Assembly (NCBI RefSeq): GCF_900246225.1
Contig: NC_039323.1
Location: 22,640,112-22,704,111, forward strand
Reading direction: 5' to 3'
From: Astatotilapia calliptera
Lineage: Eukaryota; Chordata; Actinopteri; Cichliformes; Cichlidae
DNA: 64,000 bases
Both the position numbers and the translations under genes were made by a program. The notes beneath the pieces are model-generated. The model made no database searches. It was not told the DNA's origin and saw only the letters and a program-made list of their open reading frames with translations. Shown here in pieces: positions 26,612 through 36,688 of this stretch. Position 1 is the first letter of the stretch. Every line of letters begins with the position of its first letter.

Positions 26612-27780
26612 GTAAGGAGCGAGCCGGCGTCAGCCGCTCATGACATGGCAAAAAAAGAAAGAAAGAAACCTTGTTTTCTTGTAAGATTTGATTGTGACTG
26701 AAGTACGCTTGGCTTGTTTGGGGATTTAAGATGTGCATCACATGCATGCCGGCAGGTTCACTGTTACCTCGTTTAGGCTTCCTTACTTTGTCCCGAGCTG
26801 CAATATTTCCAAGTAATGCCCCAGAGGGGGACATGTTTCATATAGAAGGACTGCACACATGTGCGATTTGCACTGATTTGCGAGGGGAATCGCATGTTCT
26901 GTTGCTAGTGGCAACAGCATGGGGTCAGGGGTGCTGCATAGAAAAAACAACCCACTTTGTTTCTGACTGATAACACCAGGAAACAGACAAAGTGGAGGTT
27001 AAAGAAGCCCGGCTTTGCAGGGATTTGTATGTGCAGGAATGCATAGGCTTCAATTCTTTCCTTATACACTCACTCTCTCTGTCTCGCTTGCTCAGGCAGA
27101 TTAAGATTTCCTATCCAGCCCACTAATCCCACACTGAAATGAGCTGAACTGGTTGAGGTGGTGGACAATAATATGGAATATTATGTATATATAGTCTTTC
27201 CCAGTGATGTGGCGTTAAGACCAGCAGTGTCAAAGTCACGGCAGGTCAGTAGGGGGGGGGTCTTCCCTTATAGGCAGCCTAATTTGCAGCAGACAGATAG
27301 ATGCTCAGTGCTTGGTGCCTGCAGCCATCGCAGGGATGCCGGGGCGGCTTTATGTTTTTGGGCTGACTTTGTTATCTCTATAAACAGAACTGCTGGGGAA
27401 TAGAGAAATGAGAGCATGGGAGAGCATGGGAGGTATCATCACTCTCTTGCTGGTGTTGTCAAAGCGCCAGAGAGAAATGCCATTCTGTCTTTTTTTGAGT
27501 TAAAGAGAGCTTTTTTTTTGCCCTGGGAACTGGTGCTTCCCATCACAAGAGCAAAAAATAGCATCTGGCATGGAGTGGATGCTTTACAGCTGGGAATGCC
27601 AATGAATGTAGGCAATCTATGTGAAGGGTAACAAACAGCAGATTAAAAGGTGTTAACTTAAAGCACATTACGGTTGCAGCAGTACCCCAGTATATGAGGC
27701 ACTTAGGTATATACTGAGGTATTCAGCAGCGAGCGGCCAAACAAAGCCCTAAAAACTCAGCTTCATACTTGACACTGATC

Positions 27781-27786
<6 letters not shown>

Positions 27787-27856
<70 letters not shown>
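27787..27856 (+). repeat. (AC)35 microsatellite
   Basis: A perfect 70-bp AC run. Confidence 0.98.
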
Positions 27857-27857
<1 letters not shown>

Positions 27858-30440
27858 ATGTTATCTGCTATTTGTTTATGATTTCTTTTGCACCAGCACG
27901 TTCCTGACGCCCAGTTTCCACCGCAAAAAAGGTAGCACCAGTATTGCAGACGTCAGAAGCACCTACGCGAACCAACCTTGATTTATTTACCCCTAAATCC
28001 TGCTGCTGGCTGGTTCTCAGAAGGCCACCAAGAAGAAGTTATTGGAAGGGATGGAAACGGAGACAAATTGAGGGTGGACATGTGTCAGCTGTTTGGTCTG
28101 GTTTCAGTTTAGAGCGTTTATCGGGGAGCACAGGAGCAGTCATTGATATCAACCCCACCGACCACGGGGGAGGCAGATGTGTTGCCACAGTGGGCAGTTT
28201 GAGCCTGTTGCCCTCTCTGAAACCTACCTGGGGATTACTGGATAAGAGGATTGCCAAGTGGAGGGATTTGATTTTATAGAATTAAAACTGTAATTCTCTC
28301 CATCCCAGCCATGCCACAGTGCAACCATTATTATCATCCGCCCCCCGTTTGCCCCCGGTGCCACACTCTTTTATGACACACTTACTTCATTACTGCATCG
28401 TGTGTCCTACATTTAGCCAGCTTTGATTTAACGGTCAAAAGGAGTTCATCACGTGCTGGTGGAAGTTTTGCCATAAGTTCGTTGGTTGGAGTAAACAGTG
28501 AGTGCTGCAGTGGTTTGGATGCTGGATGCTGAGCCTAAACGACCCACATAAGCCTTCCTGGAACGTGACAACCATCCCCACTGAAGGGGAAAACAGTCAA
28601 CCCTACAATATGCTGGACAAGCGTGTTAGAGTTTGCTATATTTGAGGATTATTTGCATAGTTAGCTGTGAAAAAAATCTATGGTTTCTTTGCCCTGTTTC
28701 TAGTGCAGCAGTAGTCCCACCACACTGCCGATTTTGGGCTGTTTTCCAGTTTTTGCTAGCAGATTGAAAAGGACTGATGCACCTTTACAGCTTCACATGT
28801 GGGCAGAATTTATTTGATTTCTGTAAACAGATCAACAAAGTGTACCACAGATGCCAAAAACAGACAACTTTTAACCAGGAAACTGAGTCTTGAGTCCTGT
28901 GTGGGCCTATTTTTCAGTTTGGGGTGTTTTCAGAGGCTATTATTGGTTATTCATAGAAGAAAATGATGGTTTGGGTTAAAATAAAGTATTTGTTGCTTAA
29001 GTGAACTTGATGCATCTACTACAACAGCCTTCAGCTGCAGGTCAAATATCTGGATTCCTCAAAATCTTCAAGAACCTCAAAGAAGTCCAGCAGCTTTCAT
29101 ACCAAGCACTTTTGACCACTTTGACCTGGCACTTCTTCGCAGCACCACCAGAGGTTGTTTGCATCTTGAACACATTTTCATGTCACGTTGACAGCTTATG
29201 AAACAGCCTACGGGATTGCTGTTGGAGGACAGTCTTGACAGATGACATAACCTGAGTGTTTACTTGTCAAACAAAGGCTGAGAAAAGACGACTGTATTTT
29301 CTTTCCACCAGTCTGCCTCACTCTCACTCCTGTGCATCCGATTTTCCCAACTTTTCCTCCTCCCCTTTGGTCTCCTCCCCGTATGTGGCGCTCTGTATTC
29401 GGTGACCCTCAGCTACCACTCTGGGCTCAGGTCAAACAGAATTACTGAGGAATGTTCCTCTGTTCAATGGCTGGCCCAGTGGGCCTCAGCATGGGAGCAC
29501 TTCCCCTTCATTGACAGCCAGAGGACTTTCATTTTGAAGGAGGGAGGGGGTTGAGGGCTCCTTCCAGACAAACTTTCCCATATAATTCCCAGAGTCTTTG
29601 CAGCGCTGATCGGCACCGTGGAGCCGTAAGCCAGTTTAATGATGTATATGTGTGAGGCACATTTCAGGATCTTGCCCACTTGAGTCTTGTTGAGACACTC
29701 TGCTTCTGTGACTGCAGGCCATCCAGCTCAATTAAGGCTGCTTTGAATGCATTCCTCCCCCCCTATCCCCCTCAAACTGCACATAGGATCCCTAAAAACA
29801 GTATGCAGAGCTCCGTCAGGCTAATACAAACCTGTTTTTGCCAATACATCATCTGAAAAAAAAAAAAGCTTGGTAAAGAATCCTGACATTTTGCGACGCA
29901 GCTATTTTTTTGGATGCATGCAGCCACAACACATTTAATTCCAACTGAAGTCTCATGCTTTGGATGTTAACAAGTTGGAAATGCAGAACAATTGGATTAT
30001 CAGATGTCTTTTTTTCTTTTTCTATCCTCCTCTGTCTCCCCGTTGGCTCAAGTTAGAGCAATGTCACTCGGGAAAAATATAAAGTTTAATGGTCTGACAC
30101 AATTTATAACCAATAAAAGGCTTTTATTTGCTAGCTATCAATGGTCTATTGCATGAGCTGACTGTTTTGCCTGGAGACAAAGCATTGCCCAGACACCCTC
30201 GCTGACTGTTAAGTGATGTCATTAGAGCTGGAGCATTTTTGTGGTTTCTAAACAGATGAACTTGCTCCATTTGAGTTCAAAAAGGTGCGAAAACTTCTGG
30301 GTTGGGTTTTTTTTTTTGCATTTAAACTGCCTGTTTTCCAGTCAAAACTGGCTTAAAATATTGCCTCTGTACAGAAAGCTTCTTGGCTTGCAAATTTTTT
30401 CCTTTGTAAGGGCTTTTATTGATAAGTCTTAGTGTTGGAA

Positions 30441-30452
30441 GGGGGGGGGGGG
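30441..30452 (+). repeat. G12 homopolymer
   Basis: Twelve G in a row in otherwise ordinary intronic DNA. Confidence 0.95.
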
Positions 30453-31203
30453 AGCAAATCCCCAAATTGGATTTGTTTTTTAGGTCATAGCACTGCATGC
30501 CAACAGTTTACAAGATAATATGGTGTTGTCCTTGTTTACTTTACACAGGCTGACACACTTTCACAGTGCGTGCACGCACCTCACAAGTTTTCTCGCTCAA
30601 AGCAGTCTAAGCCTGATTTGCCAGTGCTCCCACTTGTTTCATATTTCTCTCCTCGTCACGGTGACGCTTTCAACGGAGTGAGCCGTTTATGAGGTTGGAA
30701 AAGGGGGTCAGTGTCGTATTTGAGGTTGCACGGGGGCGGGGAATGTCAACAAACTTCAGCTCCCCTCTATCTTGGCTGTAAATCGTCGGATAATAGTGAG
30801 AGAAACATGCGGGACCGTGTCCAGAGGCTGAAGGTGTTGGCGCAGCTGGAAAGGAAATGGAGAGAGGCTGCTGGAGAAGCTCACCTTTTGAAGCTGTAAA
30901 ACTCTTTTCCAAACACTTCTCTTGTTGTATTTTAGCCGTTTGGTGACAGTCTTTACTTAGAGTGAATTACGGCAGCGTGCAGATGCTTTTAACTGCTTGG
31001 TTACCAACATGCCAGAGGGCAAGAACAGGAGCGCTATGGCAATTTTGTGAACACGTAAAAGAGAATTACTGGGACCAGACATACTTAAAGATGGAAGCTA
31101 CAGTGCAAAGTGACTCTAAGTAAAGCGATGCAACTAAACGCATGAAAAACTGCCTGCATCACACATGGAGAATAGTTATATTAATGCCATGGCTTTTGCA
31201 ACA

Positions 31204-31980
31204 GATAAGATAAGATAAGATAAGATAACCTTTATTAGTCCCACACGTGGGAAATTTGTTTTGTCACAGCAGGAAGTGGACAGTGCAAAAGTTATGAGGC
31301 AAAAATTAGAATACAATAAGAATAAATACAGTACACAACTGTACAGAATAGAATAAAATAAAATACTATATACAGTAGAATAAAATAAAATAAATATACA
31401 ATAAGATAAAAATAGAATACAAATACAAATACTATATACAACTGAGTAAAAATACAACGATGACAGAAAGGATTATTGCACTTAGTATTATTGCATATGT
31501 ATGGATGTGTGTGCTTGATCAGTTAAAGTCTTTATTATGGAGTCTGACAGCAGTGGGGAGGAAAGACCTGTGAAATCTCTCCGCCCCACACCGTGGGTGC
31601 CGCAGTCTCCCACTGAAGGATCTGCTCAGTGCTGTCACAGTCTGCTGCATGGGGTGGGAGATGTTGTCCAACAGGGATGACAGCTTAGCCGCCGTTCTCC
31701 TGTCACTCACCACCTCCACTGGGTCCAGAGGGCATCCTAGAACAGAGCTGGCCCTTCGGATCACCCTGTTCAGTCTCTTCCTGTCCCCAGCAGAGATGCT
31801 GCCGCCCCAGCAGACCACGCCATAAAAGATAGCAGAAGCCACAACAGAGTCATAGAATTTCTTCAGGAGTGGGCCCTCCACTCCAAACGACCTGAGTCTC
31901 CGCAGCAGGTACAGCCTGCTCTGCCCTTTCCTGTAGAGGGCGTCTGAGTTATGAGCTTCCCAGGAACACTGAGGACACAT
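31204..31980 (-). mobile_element. 5'-truncated L2/CR1-like LINE
   Basis: Minus-strand LINE 3' end. The frame at 31519-31980 encodes only the C-terminal part downstream of the RT palm, with the run FYDSVVASAIFYGVVCWGG, RASSVLGCPLDP and the closing RHPRCGAERFHRSFLP and AVRLHN motifs usual in fish LINEs. A 3'UTR of about 300 bp, an AATAAA near 31230 and a (TTATC)5 tail at 31204-31228 follow. The tail pentamer differs from that of the element at 36.3 kb, so this is another subfamily. Truncation at the 5' side is the common outcome of incomplete target-primed reverse transcription. Confidence 0.85.
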
Positions 31981-32613
31981 ATGTGTGCCCGCAGAGGTGG
32001 ATTGCAGTAGAGATGGCTGACCCTTGGCTCAAATGCGTCTTGTTTGCAGCCCCTTTGTCTTTATTGTATATGCAGTGGCCGTTTGTCCGCTTCTGTAAAG
32101 GGCTACTGTTGTGTTGACAGCTGTTGTAAAATACCCTGTAGCCTCTGCATGGTCTCCATGAGTCAGCAGAACCTTCTAGCATTGTAGTACAGTAGTACAC
32201 ATGAGTCTCTGTTCCCCAATTACCTCAATGCAGGCTAGCCGGGGTGTGAAATACAGAACAATGGATGAAATGTGTGACTTGGTTATATGTATGTGGATGC
32301 ATTTATAGCACTGAACATGCAAAAAGTGCTACATTAGCATTTGCATCTTCTGGCAGTAATGCACTGTTCAGGGTTACTGGACTTTTAAAGCTGAGAAGCC
32401 TGTGTGGAAAGGCTCACTGGAGTGGTGTTATTAAAACCTTCTGATGGTAATTTGAACATGTTCGTGCGTCTTTCAGAAAAACATCCTTAATGATTATATT
32501 AATCTGAAGTCTTCTGAAAATGTTGCTTTGTGCCTAAATGTGCACCATGCTCACTTTTCAATTGAAGATGTAATACTACTGAGTTCTAGTGACCTTTACT
32601 TGTCACTTTCAAC

Positions 32614-32676
32614 AAAGTACATCTCACAGTAGCCATGTGCAAAACTATGGCTACCTGCTACTGTGAGATCTACTTT
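32614..32676. repeat. Imperfect hairpin
   Basis: aaagtacatctcacagtagc (left) pairs with the complement of gctactgtgagatctacttt (right). One side has about seven extra bases and there is one mismatch. It abuts the repeat at 32676. Confidence 0.6.
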
Positions 32677-32770
32677 CCATCCATCCATTTTCTTAACATC
32701 CAGTTCATAGGTCACAGGGGAGCCTACCTCAGCTGTCATGGAGTGAGAGGTGCGGTTCCCTGTTGTCACC
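32676..32770 (+). repeat. Dispersed fish repeat fragment
   Basis: ccatccatccattttcttaa, then ggtcacaggggagcctacc and cagctgtcatggagtgagag: the well-known 'ccatccattttctt ... agcctatcccagctgtca' teleost repeat. Directly preceded by an imperfect hairpin at 32614-32676. Confidence 0.6.
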
Positions 32771-33235
32771 CCGTTACGCTCCAACCACGTATGTATATGT
32801 TGCATGTAGTTTGGCCTAGATCATAATTGCTTTTTTAAGACTTTCTTACAATAATTTGAGAACAAACGAAGGGTTCACGGAGATATTTTTTGGCATCTAA
32901 CGTGATCAAATAAGCAGATGTTTGAACAAGCTTCTGTATCTGCCAAAATAATGTCCTTTTCAGACTCCTTTCTATTACTATCTCATTCCAAACATGTCTC
33001 TATCATGTCTAAAGGAGCACTTTAGGCACCTTGCCATGAACGTGATAAGGGGAGTAAGTTAGTTCTATGAACCAGAAACTTCAATCAGCTTTTGAAAGCT
33101 GAAATGGCTCATTGGAGGAGGATTTTGAGACTTTTGACTTCAATAATTTGAGTGAAAACTGACTGGAAGTGAAAACTTTCCAGCAATGAAACAAGTTGTT
33201 CCTTTCTGTTAATATGATGGCATCTCATCCTATGA

Positions 33236-34575
33236 CTTACTTAGACTTAGTTCCTCCTACGCCAGGCGGCGCATCGGGCAGCTAGTGATCTCCATCGATG
33301 TCGGTCAGCAGCAACTGCTTCAGCTTCGTCCCAGGCAATGTCGACAGTTCTCAGATCGTCCATGAATGTTCGACGCCATGTGGTCTTTGGTCGGCCTTGC
33401 TTTAGCTTGCCAGTGCGTGGACGCCATGTCATGGCAATCTTAGCTGGGCGATGAGGGGGTAGGCGTAAAATATGGCCCGCAAAGCGGAAGCGCCTTTCTG
33501 CAACAACATCGGCTAATGGGCGGGTGCCTGCTCTTCGTAGGACCTCCTCATTTGTTATTCGGTCCCGGTAGGAAATTCTCAGGATTCGCCGCAGGCCACG
33601 TTGTTGAAGCACGTTCAGGTGTTGAATAATTGCACTTGTTGAGCGCCAGGTTTCACTAGCATAAAGTGCAGTAGGGAAGACGATAGAGTTCAGTAGTCTG
33701 ATCTTGACCCTTACATTCAGGGAGGTCGAGTTCCAAATAGGTTGGAGACGTCGCAGGACACCAACTGCCTTCCCTACTCTGGCGTCGACATCCCGATCAG
33801 AGACCCCATCATTCGAGATGATGCTGCCAAGATATGTAAAATTCTCCACCTCTTCAGCACGTTGTTGGTTGATCATGACAGGAATGCGGGCACGTGCATA
33901 GCCAACTCGGAGTACCTTGGTTTTTTTGACGCTGATTCTTAATCCAACTTTCGTCGCCTCCCTCTGCAGGGCCGCGGTCAACTTTTGGAGGTCTTCCTGA
34001 GTCGAGCCCAGCAGGGCGATGTCATCTGCGAAGTCCAAGTCAGTGAGATTACGCGCTTCGTGCCAGGGCACACCAATGCCAGCTTGGTCAACTGATCGTC
34101 ACATGATGAAGTCAATTACCAACAGGAAGAGGAAAGGGGATAGCACGCATCCTTGTCGGACGCCAGTATTGATCTTGAAGAAATCTGTGCAGCCGTCATC
34201 CGTCCGGACGCAGCAACGGGAGTTGGAGTAGAGACAACGAAAGGCATCTAAAAACTGCTGAGGGACTCCATAGTGGCGTAGGATAGCCCATAGAGTCAGC
34301 CGGTGGACGCTGTCAAAAGCCTTCTCGAAGGCAATGAAATTACTAGAAATCTTCCTTTGGTATTCCAATGTTTGTTCAATGATCATGCGGAGGGTGAAGA
34401 TTTCCTCGACGCATGACCGGCCCCCCGAAACCCAGCCTGCTTTTCTCGCAATCGTTCGTTCACTGCGTGTTGTAGCCGATTCAAAAGAGCGAGGCAAAAC
34501 ACTTTCCCGGGTACCGACAGCAACGTGATGCCCCGCCAGTTGTTACAGTCACCCAGATCACCTTTTCTCATCCTA
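33236..34575 (-). mobile_element. 5'-truncated RTE-like LINE
   Basis: Minus-strand LINE fragment starting within the RT finger region (KGDLGDCNNWRGITLLS) and ending with a very short 3' end, aactaagtctaagtaagtc, only a few bases after the stop codon. A near-absent 3'UTR with a short repeated tail, the FTYLGSIIS and TALYASETWR motifs and the closing RGRPKTTWRR stretch suit the RTE clade rather than L2. Clade assignment is by motif memory and is moderate. Confidence 0.75.
33247..34575 (-). pseudogene. RTE-like reverse transcriptase, frameshifted and with one stop
   Basis: Three pieces of one reverse transcriptase can be read. The first runs to about 34426 (NNWRGITLLS, NERLREKQAGF). The frame then shifts at a six-base C run (34421-34426 on the plus strand), where the conserved GGRSC context implies one lost base. 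The second piece carries FEKAFDSVHR (motif A-like) and GVRQGCVLSP and ends at a TGA (34099-34101) that looks like a decayed CGA. The third piece (to 33247) begins in the same frame with DLDFADDIALL, the catalytic motif, and continues to the C-terminus. The catalytic residues survive but the protein cannot be made whole. The single-base lesion in a homopolymer could be an assembly error. Confidence 0.85.
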
Positions 34576-36482
34576 TGAACGTTTAATGAATACAAGGTAT
34601 ATGTTTGTAGTCTTAAAGATGTCTTAAAGTATTTAAAGAACAATTTACGTAATAGGACCTATGTCTGAATGACAGTGTCACTTTATCAGACCGATGAAGG
34701 CATCAGCAGTACACATACCTACATGTCTAAAAGGATGGAAAAACATTTGAGAGTCTTGTAAAAACTCGATGTTGATGGAAAGACTATCACAGTAACCGAT
34801 CAGGTTCAGCTTCATAGCAGATTGCTCAGCATCATCTCATTTTCCACCCAGGTCACCTGTAAATACCCAGACAAAGACATCAGCATGCCTCAAAAGGAAC
34901 ACTTATTAGAAGATCAAACAGCGCCTAAAATCCTCCCACACGTCGCCCTCTTAGTGTCACAAATATTTCTGTAGCTTTTCAACACAAACCCACCCATTTC
35001 ATACCACTTCGGTCAGGTGAGGAAGTAAAATAGCCAACTTAGTCTCTTGATTGTCGTCACTCTTCACCACATCGCCAATTTTTCAATTCATTTCATCCTG
35101 CTTCTGTCTATGATAGCAGGCTTTTATTGCTGCCTTTAAGCGTGGCGTCTTGGCACACGCTGAGACATTCTTGGCCTTTAGACACAGTTGGGCTTCATCT
35201 CAAGCGTACAGAGCCTGTATAGATCTGCAGAGATGTTTTGTGTTCATCTCTGGAGAAGTATAATAATTTCTCAGGGACGAAAAAATAAAAAACTGGTTTT
35301 GTTTATCTTGTCCGAATCCATTTCACAAAAAACAGGAGAACTCCTATATCATGAGGTAATTGCAGTCTTTTGTGAAATGTGCCTCACTTAAACTCAATTA
35401 TGTGTCAGAGGGTGCGACATAAGTTAGACAGCCATCACTGGGGAAAATTTTAAGCAAACACAAGATTACAACCTGTTGGAGTGTGAGTATGTGGCTGGGA
35501 ATGCTTTTTGATAAGCTCTGTTTTCCTTCTCTTGCCCCATTTCCACATATCCCCTCAACTGTGTTTGCTAAGGTACAGCAACAGCACCTTTCCAGTTTGG
35601 AGTCATCTCTCATTTATGAATTGCACATGAAAGATTCAAAGTTGTCTGTAAATGTGTGTGTGTGCATGTCTTTGCATATCTTTGCAAGTGTGTTTGTACA
35701 TGTGTGCTCAGCCATGTGCTTAAGATTGCCCCTCCGTGTGATCATGTCTAGCCCCATCCTCATTCTTCATGAGCCACGCTGGTGAGTAAACCCTCCCGAC
35801 AGACAAGAAAGGCAGGCGGGCGGGTGCTGCAGCCATTTTTAAAGCACATCTGCTCATCCGCAATGTTTCGTTTCGTCTGGGCAGGAATGCATCTGTGGCT
35901 TGGAAACAATTGAGGTCAGGCCCTGCTCGCAGAATAAGAAAACATTTAGGTAGACAGACAGACAGCCAAGCAGGGGTAATCCACGCTTGGCAAATGCATT
36001 TCTCTCAGAGGATTCCTTATGTCTGATCTTTGTTACTTCATAAGTTTTGGAGAAGTTCTGGCCCACTAAACAGTGCATTTAAATCAGCGTCTTCACTCTG
36101 ATTTTGAAGATTTTTGCAGAATTCTTTGAAGAGTTTCATGCCTCTTCAGGTGGCAGCTGTTGCCAGAGGCATTAAGCTATTCCACCCCATACATATTTGT
36201 GATACTGTATGTCTTAAACACCCTAAAAACACCATCAAATTTGGCACAAATGTAATCAGATCAAATCAAATCAAATCACTTTTATTGTCACATCACATGT
36301 GCAGGCACACTGGCACAGCACATGCGAGTGAAATTCTTGTGTGCGAGCCCCACAAGCAACAGAGATGTGCAAACACAACACAAACGAGCAAAATACAAGA
36401 ATGGCCAACCTGAAACTAATAAATATATGTACAATATATAATAGTGTATGCATTTCTGGATGTGTATACTAAATATTTTCCT

Positions 36483-36484
<2 letters not shown>

Positions 36485-36518
<34 letters not shown>
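36485..36518 (+). repeat. (GT)17 microsatellite inside LINE 3'UTR
   Basis: A perfect 34-bp run, CA on the coding strand of the LINE. Confidence 0.97.
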
Positions 36519-36521
<3 letters not shown>

Positions 36522-36566
36522 CACATTTTTACAAATTAAATAGTAAAAAAAAAAAAATAAAAAAAA

Positions 36567-36595
36567 TAATAATAATAATAATAATACAATATATA
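36567..36595 (+). repeat. (TAA)n tract inside LINE 3'UTR
   Basis: About nine TAA units following two A runs. Confidence 0.9.
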
Positions 36596-36688
36596 AAATA
36601 TACAGAGTTGAATATGTGCAAAACAAGTGGCATTTATATACAGTGTGGAGTGCATAATGTTGAAGTTCCAGTAGTGAAGCTGAGGTGT

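Noticed and set aside
30711..30899. Frame ending in a charged helix-like RDRVQRLKVLAQLERKW run
   Set aside because: Looks coiled-coil-like but is short, has no acceptor in phase and does not match NCKAP5.
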